Source: an uncultured Pirellula sp. (lineage in GTDB: Bacteria > Planctomycetota > Planctomycetia > Pirellulales > Pirellulaceae). Taken from it: a DNA stretch of 53,131 nt. Shown piece after piece: positions 8,498 to 17,443 of this stretch. The stretch is from contig CAITIE010000004.1 in NCBI GenBank assembly GCA_903892355.1, positions 1 through 53,131 of the forward strand, in the 5' to 3' direction. Position 1 is the first letter of the stretch; each line of letters opens with the position of its first letter. The notes under the pieces were generated by a model. It saw nothing but the letters and a program-made list of their open reading frames with translations, searched no databases and was not told where the DNA came from. A program made the position numbers and the translations under genes.

Positions 8498-11308
8498 ATG
8501 CGATTTTTTGAGCCTGCCCGCATCAAGCCATCCACGATCAGCGGTTGGGTTCTCAAGCTGCTCGCCATCGCGTTGGTGATAGCAACTCCTTGGTGGTATG
8601 GGTCTGTCACTTGGCAATCCCAGCACATTTTGGCAATCGTCGGCATTTCCATGGCGGGTTTGCTAGCCCTTCACAGCATTCTTGCTATCGCGGAAGGGGA
8701 TAAGGGTTGGGAGCCGAATTGGCTGACCTGGCTATTTCTGGGACTTGCCGGGTTTTCGTTATTGCAAGCGCAGCCGCGGTACACATGGTCTGGAGCAAGC
8801 TCTTCAGTTCCACCTTCAATTCAAATACAACGATGGGCGCTCGGGTTGCAATCTGTTCCTAGTGGCGTTCAAGCGGATGTCGTGGTAGGGGATTCGGTAG
8901 AAGCGACGTCGGAGACATCGGCGACATTGACTTGCGAATTGCAGAAGATTCCCGATGCAGTGCGATACTTGTCGCTGAGCGTCGATCCGGTGACGACAAG
9001 GGCTGCTGCTGGATCTCTCTTTTTGTGCGCAATTCTTTCGTGGATTGGAGGTGCTGTTTTTCGACAGCGCGATAGCTATCCGTTACTGCTTGGGGCGATC
9101 GTGGTGGTTGGGGCGATGGTCGCCGCTTATGGTTTATATGGTGCGGTGCGACCAAAGGCAGAAAACTTCTTGGGGCTCAAGTACGGCGGTTCGTACTCCG
9201 TCTTCGTATCCAAAAACTCTGCGGGTGCTTACTTGAATTTGGCCATCGCAGCGGGGCTGGGTGTCTGCTTATGGGCTGCAAATCGCGCCAAGGATCGGGC
9301 TACGCGAAGTTCATCGCATCGCAACGAGGAGTTTCCTTGGCGTATCCAGTTAAAACGTCATGTTGCTGAGTTTTTGGCGAGACTCGATGCGCTTCAGATC
9401 GCGGCATTCCTTGCCCTTCTACTGTTGGCAATTTCACTGCTGGCGAGTTTATGCCGTGGGGCGGCAGTCAGTGGCGCTGCAGGTCTCATCGCCACTTTGG
9501 GATTGTTGGCAACGCAACTATCCAAATCTTCCGGCACGGATTCGATCGGCCGAAAACGTCATTCAACAGCGGGTGCAACTGCCTTCTTGATCGGCGCAAT
9601 AGCGATCACCGTTTGCTTAGGTGTGATGGTTGGTTTGAAGCTCGATGATCGTGTTCTCGATCGGCTCGAGAGCATCAGCGAGGTGGATTTGGAATCCGAA
9701 TCGAGTGCGGGACGTCTCTACATCTGGGGAGTTAGTTGGTCAGCGGCGAGGTTTTATGGTTGGCTTGGAAGCGGCTTGGGGACATTTCACTTCGCTTCGT
9801 TACCATTCCAAGAACCCACTTCGACAGGCTGGTATTACCACGCTGAGAGCATGTACGCCGAAATATTGGTCACCATGGGGTATTTGGTTTTGGTTTGCGT
9901 TGTGTGCGGGATCGCTTGGAGCTTGCGGGCGGTTTGGAAAACGTATGTGTCCGAGCGGTTCCGCGACTTCGCTGCCTTGCAACTGGTGGGAGGGTATTTG
10001 ATCATCAGTCAAGCTCTCCACGCTGCAGTTGATTTTGCGCTCATCCTTCCCGGAATTTTCATACCGGCAATCCTCATGCTGGGGGCTGTCGTGCGTGCAC
10101 CTTGGGAATCCAATCGGGTTATTACCAAGCTAAAGTCCAAAGGGAGTCAATCCCGGCTGGCCTCCGGATCAGAAACTCAGACCGGACTCCGAAGAAGCTT
10201 GATCGCAATCAGTGGCGTATCCCTGTCGGTGGCTTGTATGGTCGCATTGAACTACTGTCGTCAGTCGATTCATTCGTTGGACATCGCGGATCGAATTTAT
10301 CGAGAATTTGAACAGGATGATAAACGGGAGATCGAACAGAGGATTCCGAATCGGGTCGAGCACCTTGTGGACCGCATGGTAGAGCTCGGAGGAACGATCG
10401 AGGATTCTGCGTTGGGGCTTCGATTGCTCGGAGATTCGATTGTTGCCGATGTGCGTCGCTCAGTCTGGGAATTGCGTCCTGCAGATGTGGATCCGTCTGC
10501 TTACTGGTTACAGACTTCGCCTCTCGTATTGCGACTGGCCAAGGATCGAGTTGCCGACGAGCAGCGGGCTGGATTCCTTGCGAGCATCGGTGGTTTGAAA
10601 ACGATCAGCACTCTGAACCGGGCCAGTTATTGGTATACCTTCGGACAATCCCTTTCTCCGCTCGACTCACGATTGATCTGGGGGAGAACCTCTACGGCCA
10701 TCGATTGCCCTTTGGTAGACCTGGTTCGGATGACACCTGTTCTTCACCGAACCGCCGGACACCAACCGCAAACGCTGACCTCCGCCTCGATCCTCATGAG
10801 CGCAGCCCTCTCCCGCGAACAGTTGATGCCCCTTTGGAAAACCGTTATCCGGACCAGTCCCTCGGGAGCGCTCGGAGTTGGCCGCTTGGTAGCATCCCTT
10901 TACGACGATGCTTCTGTCCCGGTGGATCTGTTTCCAGCTCAACCCCAAGTCTTACGCAATCTCGCGGCGCAAGTTTTTGACAAGAATGCATTCCCGATCA
11001 CCCATGCACTGATCCTCGAGAAAGGCTTGAACGCAGGGAAAACCATGCGTATGCCCATCGCCAAAAAGAGTCTTTGGTTGGCGGATACTGCAAAAGAAGC
11101 TGGGAATACAAGCGTTGAAATCGAAAACCTCCGGGTCTGTATTCAGTTCTATCCAAAAGACAGTTCGTTGCAGGTTCGATTGACCGAGCGGTTGATCGAA
11201 CAAGGAGACAAAGACGGAGCCAAGGACTCGCTTCGACAGTTGATGAGAAGTTTGCCAAACGATCCGACAGTGAAACAACTTTCGGAACGCGTTGCCCTCA
11301 TGCAGTGA
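8498..11308 (+). CDS. O-antigen ligase/polymerase-like membrane protein with C-terminal repeat region
   Basis: A 936-residue protein. Residues 1 to about 600 carry around a dozen predicted membrane helices (for example LLAIALVIATPWW, AAFLALLLLAISLLASLC, GYLVLVCVVCGIAW). The large periplasmic loop with YYHAESMYAEILVTMGY matches the HN(x)YLE-type motif of the Wzy/WaaL family (PF04932). The remaining 300 residues are soluble and end in helical, TPR-like sequence. Such proteins polymerise or ligate glycan repeat units on the periplasmic side of the inner membrane. Its position opposite the Wza-like exporter fits an exopolysaccharide or LPS assembly module. Polymerase and ligase cannot be told apart from the sequence. 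Confidence 0.82.
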   Translation: MRFFEPARIKPSTISGWVLKLLAIALVIATPWWYGSVTWQSQHILAIVGISMAGLLALHSILAIAEGDKGWEPNWLTWLFLGLAGFSLLQAQPRYTWSGASSSVPPSIQIQRWALGLQSVPSGVQADVVVGDSVEATSETSATLTCELQKIPDAVRYLSLSVDPVTTRAAAGSLFLCAILSWIGGAVFRQRDSYPLLLGAIVVVGAMVAAYGLYGAVRPKAENFLGLKYGGSYSVFVSKNSAGAYLNLAIAAGLGVCLWAANRAKDRATRSSSHRNEEFPWRIQLKRHVAEFLARLDALQIAAFLALLLLAISLLASLCRGAAVSGAAGLIATLGLLATQLSKSSGTDSIGRKRHSTAGATAFLIGAIAITVCLGVMVGLKLDDRVLDRLESISEVDLESESSAGRLYIWGVSWSAARFYGWLGSGLGTFHFASLPFQEPTSTGWYYHAESMYAEILVTMGYLVLVCVVCGIAWSLRAVWKTYVSERFRDFAALQLVGGYLIISQALHAAVDFALILPGIFIPAILMLGAVVRAPWESNRVITKLKSKGSQSRLASGSETQTGLRRSLIAISGVSLSVACMVALNYCRQSIHSLDIADRIYREFEQDDKREIEQRIPNRVEHLVDRMVELGGTIEDSALGLRLLGDSIVADVRRSVWELRPADVDPSAYWLQTSPLVLRLAKDRVADEQRAGFLASIGGLKTISTLNRASYWYTFGQSLSPLDSRLIWGRTSTAIDCPLVDLVRMTPVLHRTAGHQPQTLTSASILMSAALSREQLMPLWKTVIRTSPSGALGVGRLVASLYDDASVPVDLFPAQPQVLRNLAAQVFDKNAFPITHALILEKGLNAGKTMRMPIAKKSLWLADTAKEAGNTSVEIENLRVCIQFYPKDSSLQVRLTERLIEQGDKDGAKDSLRQLMRSLPNDPTVKQLSERVALMQ

Positions 11309-11434
11309 ACTCTGAATCCTGCCGAGCAGATGCTAAGGAGAACTGCCATAGGCCATGACGAACCATCGGTGGTATCGTATCATGAAGTCGATGGTTCAAG
11401 CGTGCCCATTCCCTTTTCTAAAATGTGATCGAAC

Positions 11435-12712
11435 GTGAGCAAGGTTTGTATCATCAATGTGGTAGGCTTGACCCCCGAGCTTTTGCCCTATGCTCCTCGA
11501 ATTGCGAGTCTAGGTCCCTACCAAAACTTGCAACCTCCCATCCCCGCGGTGACGTGTACTGTCCAAGCGACCTTATTGACCGGTACGATGCCGAACCGAC
11601 ACGGGATTGTCGGGAATGGATGGTACCATCGGGACTCGGCAGAAATCCGTTTCTGGCAACAGTCCAATCACTTGATTCAAGGTGACTTGCTTTATCGCGA
11701 TGTGGACACCGCCAAGATGTTTTGGTGGTTCAACCAGCATGCACCCGTTCGCTGGAGTGCGACACCAAAGCCTCATTACGGCTCCGATGGATCCAAGGTG
11801 TTCGATATTATCGACAACACCGAGTGTCACTTGGTCCATCAGCTGGGAGCCTTTCCATTTTTTTCGTTTTGGGGACCCAACGCTGGGTTACCGGCAAGCG
11901 AATGGATCGCCAATGCGACTGCGATCGTTTTGCGGAAGAATCGACCTCAGTTGACGCTCGTGTATCTTCCGCACCTCGACTACGACTTTCAACGCTCTGC
12001 AACGCCTTCGATGGAACGAGTCGCCGAGGTGGATCGATGCGCGGGTGTGGTTATCGATGCCGCGAGGGAGATCGATGCGATTCCGATAATCGTGTCTGAA
12101 TATGGTCTGGTACCGGTGCAACGATCGGTTTCCTTGAATCGAACATTGAGAGAGCATGGCCTCCTCTCGGTTCGGAATGGGCCGTTCGGCGAAATGCTCA
12201 TCCCTGGTGATTGCGTAGCATTTGCGGTAGCGGATCACCAAGTGGCCCATGTCTACGTCAATAAACAGTCCGAGAAGGAACGAATTCGATCACTGCTTCA
12301 GCGCGTCGACGGAGTTGCCCATGTGCTGGACCCTGCCGAGGTAAGTTTGGACCACCCGCGCAGCGGGGACTTGATGGCCCTCTCGGACGCTGACGCATGG
12401 TTCAACTATTACTACTGGATGGACGACGATAAGGCTCCGGACTTTGCTCGGACCGTCGATATTCACCGCAAACCGGGTTACGACCCGACCGAACTGTTCA
12501 TGACCTCCAAAGCCCGCGCCTTGTTTCGAGTGGCTCAAAAGAAACTGGGGTTCCGATATCGGATGGATGTGATTCCACTCGATGCAACCCTGGTTGGTGG
12601 AAGCCACGGATTGCAAAATCGCCCGGAACAAAGTCCGCTGGTGATCGGTCCCGACGCACCTGGAGATATCCTTCAGTTCTCGAACTATGTTCGTTCACTC
12701 TTAGGAAAATAA
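11435..12712 (+). CDS. Alkaline phosphatase superfamily protein (phosphodiesterase/nucleotide pyrophosphatase type)
   Basis: A 425-residue protein with the type I phosphodiesterase fold. The N-terminal VVGLTPELL replaces the usual metal-binding VDGLR. The nucleophile region PAVTCTVQATLLTGTMPNRHG carries the characteristic T and the PNRHGIVGN segment. LPHLDYDFQR supplies the second metal set (D, H), and GGSHGLQN near the end resembles GxHG. It probably hydrolyses phosphodiester or sulfate-like bonds with two bound zinc ions. The start is GTG without a clear ribosome site; no better in-frame start is visible. No signal peptide is seen, so it is likely cytoplasmic. The substrate is unknown. Confidence 0.82.
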   Translation: MSKVCIINVVGLTPELLPYAPRIASLGPYQNLQPPIPAVTCTVQATLLTGTMPNRHGIVGNGWYHRDSAEIRFWQQSNHLIQGDLLYRDVDTAKMFWWFNQHAPVRWSATPKPHYGSDGSKVFDIIDNTECHLVHQLGAFPFFSFWGPNAGLPASEWIANATAIVLRKNRPQLTLVYLPHLDYDFQRSATPSMERVAEVDRCAGVVIDAAREIDAIPIIVSEYGLVPVQRSVSLNRTLREHGLLSVRNGPFGEMLIPGDCVAFAVADHQVAHVYVNKQSEKERIRSLLQRVDGVAHVLDPAEVSLDHPRSGDLMALSDADAWFNYYYWMDDDKAPDFARTVDIHRKPGYDPTELFMTSKARALFRVAQKKLGFRYRMDVIPLDATLVGGSHGLQNRPEQSPLVIGPDAPGDILQFSNYVRSLLGK

Positions 12713-12751
12713 AAGCCTTGTGAACGACTAGGAGCTCATCGCGAGGATACG

Positions 12752-12780
12752 AAAAAAGGGCACGAGTTACACTCATGCCC
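12752..12780 (-). terminator. Intrinsic terminator of rpsB-tsf operon
   Basis: On the minus strand a stem GGGCATGAG/CTCGTGCCC (one G-U pair) with a five-base loop is followed by six T. It lies about 60 bp beyond the tsf stop codon and ends the operon. Confidence 0.85.
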
Positions 12781-12841
12781 CATTTCGAATTTTTCGACGG
12801 AACGATTACCGCTACCTGTCGAGCGGGTGATCGATACCGAA

Positions 12842-13822
12842 TTAGCCGATCGCAACGCGTCGGAAAGCGATGATACCAGCATTCTCGGCAAAGCTCTTGA
12901 CGGCGGCTTCCACCGTCTTGGCTTCATCCAAGACGAAGAACTGGTTGAGCAAGCATCGGTCTTGATCGAGGAGGGTGTTGTCAGCGACAAACCGATCTAG
13001 TTTGCCCGGTACAATTTTGTCCCAAATCTTTTCAGGCTTGCCTTCCGCTTTCAGTTCCGCCTTGATGGCATCTTCAGCGGCCTTCATCGCGTCAGGGGTC
13101 AACTGAAGACGGCTGACGAACTGGGGAACCGTCTTGAGCGTTTTGCCCAACCGGGCCAAATCCTCATTCTGCGTCTTGATCCGAGCCTGCATCGATTCGG
13201 TTTCGCTATTTACGAAAGCCGAGTCGAATTCGGAGTAGTGCAAAATGGAGGGCTTCATGGCAGCGATGTGCATCGCGACACCGCGGAAGAACTCATCAGC
13301 ACCAGCCTTACCGCCATCCTTGAAGGCTAGCAGAACGCCGATCTTGCTTCCCGCATGAATGTAGCTCGAAAGCTTGTCCCCGGAGAGCTTGTAAAGTTCG
13401 GAGACGACAATCTTTTCGCCGGTCTTACCAGTTTGGTCGACCAGTTTCTCGGCAACGGTCATCCCGTCGATGGTCAAGGCGTTGAGCTGTTCGGCCGACT
13501 CGACCCCGTTTTCGAGGGCCAGTTTGACCAATCGATTGGCTAGATCGGTAAAGCCTTCGTTTTTAGCCACGAAGTCGGTCTCACAGCAGAGTGCCAGGAC
13601 GACACCGGTGGACTTAGTCGGATCCAAAGCGGTTACCACGCACCCTTCGGTGGCGGATTTGTCAGCTCGCTTTTCAGCGACTTGCTGACCTTTTCTTCGA
13701 AGATACTCGAGAGCTCCGTCATAATCGCCGTTGGATTCCTGAAGGGCCTTCTTGCAATCCATCAGACCTGCACCGGTTTGCTTGCGGAGCTCGGCCACAT
13801 CGCTTGCTGAAATGGTTGACAT
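12842..13822 (-). CDS. tsf: Elongation factor Ts
   Basis: Guanine nucleotide exchange factor for EF-Tu. The N-terminal UBA-like domain has the family signature VAELRKQTGAGLMDCKKALQ, and the core contains CETDFVAKN, which contacts EF-Tu. At about 326 residues it is somewhat longer than the E. coli protein, with the extra length in the C-terminal dimerisation region. I prefer the start at 13822 (MSTISASDV) over the in-frame ATG at 13831, though both are possible. It lies 71 bp downstream of rpsB, the conserved bacterial order, and is followed by a strong terminator. Confidence 0.96.
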   Translation of the reverse strand: MSTISASDVAELRKQTGAGLMDCKKALQESNGDYDGALEYLRRKGQQVAEKRADKSATEGCVVTALDPTKSTGVVLALCCETDFVAKNEGFTDLANRLVKLALENGVESAEQLNALTIDGMTVAEKLVDQTGKTGEKIVVSELYKLSGDKLSSYIHAGSKIGVLLAFKDGGKAGADEFFRGVAMHIAAMKPSILHYSEFDSAFVNSETESMQARIKTQNEDLARLGKTLKTVPQFVSRLQLTPDAMKAAEDAIKAELKAEGKPEKIWDKIVPGKLDRFVADNTLLDQDRCLLNQFFVLDEAKTVEAAVKSFAENAGIIAFRRVAIG

Positions 13823-13902
13823 GGATGTCATTCCTCTAAAAAACGTTATTGATCGAATGGGTGAATTGATTTCGAAAAAGACATTCAGCGACTTGGATGG
13901 GA

Positions 13903-14688
13903 TTAATCCAAGGCTTCTTTTTCAGCCATAGCGGCCATTTCGGAAACCGTGTCCTTCGCGCCGGCTGCCGCTGCAGCTTGAGGGACCGTCTTCATCAATT
14001 CAGGGTTTTCTGATTTGCCCGCAAGAACCGCATCTGCGAGTTGTTTCACGATCAAGTCAATCGATCGGATACCGTCGTCGTTACCTGGGATTGGCAGGTC
14101 GACTTGAGTTGGATCGCAATCGGTATCAATCAAGGCTACGGTGGTGATACCGAGCGACTTTGCCTCACGAATGGCGTTCTTTTCTTTCTTTGGATCGATG
14201 ATGACCAAGCACTCAGGGATGCGGTTCAAGGTCCGGATACCGTTCAAGTTACGATAAATTTTTCGGTACTCTCGGTTCAACGCCGACTGCATCTTCTTCG
14301 AGTAACCGTTGATCTTTTCGCTATTGATGATGCTCTCGAGTTCTTCGAGACGTCCCATTCGATCGCGAATGGTCCGGAAATTGGTCAAGCAACCTCCGAG
14401 CCATCGTTCGCTGACGAAAGGCATTCCGCAACGGGTTGCCTCACGTTGAATCACTTCGGATGCTTGTCGCTTGGTACCTACAAACAGCACCAACGAACCG
14501 CCCGATGCGACTTGACTGAGGTACTTCTTGGCTCGCAACATTCCGCGGAGAGTTTCGCGGATGTCGATAATGTGGATGAGATTCTTGCGCCCGTAGATGT
14601 ACGGAGCCATCTTTGGATTCCAGCGACTTACGCGGTGTCCAAAGTGCGCGCCTGCTTCGATAAGCTTGCTAACCAATTCGTTTGCCAT
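13903..14688 (-). CDS. rpsB: 30S ribosomal protein S2
   Basis: Small-subunit ribosomal protein S2, 261 residues. Family signatures are visible: [19 protein letters not shown] near the N-terminus and a second signature around [19 protein letters not shown]. The start is supported by GAGGAG six bases upstream. It begins the rpsB-tsf operon. S2 is autoregulated through its leader in many bacteria; a hairpin at 14754-14773 in the leader could serve this but I cannot show it. Confidence 0.97.
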   Translation of the reverse strand: MANELVSKLIEAGAHFGHRVSRWNPKMAPYIYGRKNLIHIIDIRETLRGMLRAKKYLSQVASGGSLVLFVGTKRQASEVIQREATRCGMPFVSERWLGGCLTNFRTIRDRMGRLEELESIINSEKINGYSKKMQSALNREYRKIYRNLNGIRTLNRIPECLVIIDPKKEKNAIREAKSLGITTVALIDTDCDPTQVDLPIPGNDDGIRSIDLIVKQLADAVLAGKSENPELMKTVPQAAAAAGAKDTVSEMAAMAEKEALD

Positions 14689-15105
14689 GGTGTCTCCTCG
14701 TTTCTTGGATTTCCCGCCATACTAGTGAGTGTCGGCAAACAACCTCACCGCACAGGCCTTTGCAGGAAGGCCTTCGGCAATGCATGGAAATCAAAATTCA
14801 GTCCCTCGAGCCCATGGGAACAACCTCTGTTCCCGAGAATCCGACCCGATAGGATCCGCAAATTACAGCGATTCTCGGCATTTCGTCAATTGGGAACCGG
14901 GAATTCATGGGCAGTTTCCCCAACATAGAAGCAGAAAACCACCTCGAAAGCATCCCCGGGGATTTCCTGCACACTTCCCTGCAAACCGATCCGAAGAATG
15001 TCTTCACGCAATTGGCCACCGGGACGGGGATCAAGGCATGACCGACCGCAGCGAACCTGAGTTTGAGCCACCCGAATGCGGAATCTCATAAACCAAAGCG
15101 GATCT
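14689..15105. other. rpsB upstream region
   Basis: No supported gene. The open frames here on both strands lack motifs and overlap each other. A 7-bp stem AGGCCTT/AAGGCCT (14754-14773) and a GGGAAC/GTTCCC pair near 14817-14835 are the only structures seen and could belong to the rpsB leader or promoter. Confidence 0.45.
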
Positions 15106-15918
15106 TTATCTACCTGGACTTGCTTCTCCCGTTCCCAAATTCGCCAGCAAGTAGGCTTTCGAGAGCTGATAGATTTCAGGCGATTTGCTAGCTCTCGGGC
15201 CAGCAACATTGAGGATCCGGACGTGAGATTTGGCCAACCATTCCGGAAGCGAGCCCGCTCTGGATTCGCCCGTGTTGGATTCGCCCGTGTTGGATTCGCC
15301 CGGGGAGCTAGGGTTGGTTGAATCTAAGCGGTCCGAATTGGTGCCTGTGTGCACGGGTAGCTGATTAAGGCCAGGCTGGAGTGGAAGCTGGACAACCCGG
15401 ACTGGGCGACTTAGTTTGACGCAAAGATTGAAGGTCAGCAGCGTCCCGCCTTGAAGTGGTCCGGAGGTCAGTATCAAAGTGGCATCGGATTCGACGATGT
15501 TTCTCCGAGTCCGTTCTGAATAATCGATCCCCGCGATTTCTTTGAGTTGGTAACGTGATGGAATAACCCCGTTTTCGGCCCTCCGCCCTCGTGGGCACCA
15601 GCCTCCATGAGGGATCCCTAACTCGATCGCTGCGTCCAGCGCCGCGCGGTCCACGCCTGTCTGCCCACCGGAGATGACCCTCTCGAGTTGCCATCGGAGA
15701 GCAGCTTGGCCGTGAGTCGGCTCGCATTCCGACTTGTGGCCCGATAGATTTGCCGATGGATTTGCCGATGGATTTGCCGAGGGGTTACTGCCGGGCTCGT
15801 TCCCCGCTGACTTAGGCTTGGTTGTCCGGGGGCGAGAGGAGCGTTTCATCGTCGTTGCAGTCGCTGCGTTTCGGGTGGCGTTTATCTCGTTGGGAGTTTT
15901 GAGCGAGCCGTCTGCCAT
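15106..15918 (-). CDS. Putative molybdenum carrier (YpsA/LOG-like Rossmann fold) with repeat-bearing tails
   Basis: The central part (about 70-200) matches the putative molybdenum carrier family: VISGGQTGVDRAALDAAIE is the nucleotide-binding loop, followed by GGWCPRGRRAENG and ATLILTSGPLQGGT. The family is related to LOG/DprA-type Rossmann proteins and its reaction is unproven. Two features are odd. The N-terminal 75 residues are low-complexity and contain NPSANPSANPSANLS, encoded by a 12-bp array. A loop in the C-terminal half contains GESNTGESNTGES, encoded by a 15-bp array. The start is uncertain: ATG at 15918, ATG at 15849 or TTG at 15969, none with a clear ribosome site. Confidence 0.75.
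   Translation of the reverse strand: MADGSLKTPNEINATRNAATATTMKRSSRPRTTKPKSAGNEPGSNPSANPSANPSANLSGHKSECEPTHGQAALRWQLERVISGGQTGVDRAALDAAIELGIPHGGWCPRGRRAENGVIPSRYQLKEIAGIDYSERTRRNIVESDATLILTSGPLQGGTLLTFNLCVKLSRPVRVVQLPLQPGLNQLPVHTGTNSDRLDSTNPSSPGESNTGESNTGESRAGSLPEWLAKSHVRILNVAGPRASKSPEIYQLSKAYLLANLGTGEASPGR
15262..15306. repeat. 15-bp in-frame tandem repeat, 3 copies
   Basis: Units GGATTCGCCCGTGTT at 15262-15276 and 15277-15291 plus a diverged third at 15292-15306. They encode TGESN-type pentapeptides on the minus strand within the molybdenum-carrier-like gene. Confidence 0.93.
15747..15782. repeat. 12-bp in-frame tandem repeat, 3 copies
   Basis: Units GATTTGCCGATG at 15747-15758 and 15759-15770, with a one-base variant at 15771-15782. 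On the minus strand they encode the tetrapeptide SANP in the N-terminal tail of the molybdenum-carrier-like protein. Confidence 0.93.
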
Positions 15919-16139
15919 TGGGATGGGGCGAGGTTTTGGAATGGTGACGGTTCGCGCGGAGATGGACAAGTTCAGGGCGTGACGATTGTAGCAGTTGTGC
16001 GAATCGGGCAGGAGGAAAGGGTTCGAGAAAATGAAGCTGCATACGAGGGTAGGGAAAGCCTGCCTAAAACTGGATAGTAGGGTTTCACCGAGTGTAAAGC
16101 CTTCGTTTTCCCTTCCTCAAAGCGTTGTTGTCGATTTCG

Positions 16140-17213
16140 ATGATGAATCTATACCGTACGCAGTCTCTTCGTCGTTCTTTAGTTCGCGGTGCCTGCCTGG
16201 CGATCGCTCTCGTCGGTGTTTCCGTCGGTACCGGAATGGTTTGGGTGCCGGAGGAGTCACGCGATGTTCGGGATCAGCACTGGGAAGTTGCAGTCGATCC
16301 CCACAAAGTACTCGGTGCCCAATCGTGCGAGAAATGCCACGCCATGGAGATCCAGGCGTGGAAGCGAACGCCTCACCATGAGACCTTCGTTACGTTGCAT
16401 CGTAAGCCCGAAGCACAGAAGATCGCTTCGAAGCTAGGGATTGAGAACTTCAAAGCGGATTCCAATTGCATTCAGTGCCATTACACCATGGACCATATCG
16501 ACACTGAAAACCGGCTCGAAGCGATCGCAGGTGTTTCATGCGAATCGTGCCATGGGGCAGCCCAAGACTGGGTCGCTGTCCATAACGACTATGGCGGCCC
16601 AAGCATCACTAAGTGGCAAGAAACCAGCGAGCATCGCGGTGAAAGATTCAGGAAGTCCATCGAACTCGGGATGCGAAACCCAGTGAACGTGTACCTGGTG
16701 GCCCAAAGTTGCTACCGATGCCATACCGTGCCCGATGAGAAACTGGTCAACGTCGGAGGGCACAACGCAGGTAGCCTTGATTTCGAATTGGTCAGCTGGT
16801 CGCAAGGGACAGTGCGGCACAACTTTGTCCGAACCGAAGGTAAGTCGAACGCGGAAGAAGTCCCTGAACGGATTCGGGCAATGTTCATCGCAGGCATGAT
16901 CGCGGATCTTGAGTTTAGCATGCGAGCCACAGCAAAAGCGACCGAAAAGGCGACCTTTGGCATCACCTCGGCCCAGCGCACCTCGCGTGCGATCGATCGT
17001 ATCAAATCGGCGCAATCCAAAGTCAATCACCCTGTATTGGCAAGTATCCTCGAAGTTGCATCCGGGGTGGCTTTGAAGCTCAATAATCAAGCTCCTCTCG
17101 AAGAGGCTGCCAACAAAATTCATGATCTTGGGGTTCGCTTCGGGGCCACGGTCAATGGCAATGAGTTGACCGCGATCGATCCGTTTGTACCAGCCAAAGA
17201 CAAGTGGAAATAG
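16140..17213 (+). CDS. Tetraheme cytochrome c (cytochrome c554-like)
   Basis: Exported multiheme cytochrome of about 357 residues. A basic, hydrophobic N-terminus (CLAIALVGVSVGTGMVW) directs export or anchors it. Four CxxCH heme sites are visible: CEKCH (63-67), CIQCH (110-114), CESCH (134-138) and CYRCH (191-195). The spacing and extra His residues (HHETF, HNDYGGP) resemble the cytochrome c554/c-prime family of electron carriers. The C-terminal third has no heme and is helical. It should act in the periplasm, passing electrons to a partner not encoded here. The ATG at 16140 is preferred over TTG at 16125; neither has a strong ribosome site. Confidence 0.87.
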   Translation: MMNLYRTQSLRRSLVRGACLAIALVGVSVGTGMVWVPEESRDVRDQHWEVAVDPHKVLGAQSCEKCHAMEIQAWKRTPHHETFVTLHRKPEAQKIASKLGIENFKADSNCIQCHYTMDHIDTENRLEAIAGVSCESCHGAAQDWVAVHNDYGGPSITKWQETSEHRGERFRKSIELGMRNPVNVYLVAQSCYRCHTVPDEKLVNVGGHNAGSLDFELVSWSQGTVRHNFVRTEGKSNAEEVPERIRAMFIAGMIADLEFSMRATAKATEKATFGITSAQRTSRAIDRIKSAQSKVNHPVLASILEVASGVALKLNNQAPLEEAANKIHDLGVRFGATVNGNELTAIDPFVPAKDKWK

Positions 17214-17443
17214 GCATGAGGATTTAGCCACACAGAGTTAGGCCCTTGAGCGCAATGCATGGAGAAGCGGCCAACTGTTGGGGGTTCAGCGCGAGCAATG
17301 CCGTCTGCTCGGATTCCTCATTGCGTGGTATGATACAGCCCTTCGGGAGGTGATGTGGTCATCCCCGATTGGAATGCACCGAGCATTTCAATTGCATGTC
17401 TTTTTGGGATCCCGACAAGCACTGGTTCGACACGAGCTGGATC

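Noticed and set aside
14041-15091. Plus-strand open frames over rpsB and its upstream region
   Set aside because: They are antisense to rpsB or low-complexity, lack motifs and have no convincing ribosome sites.
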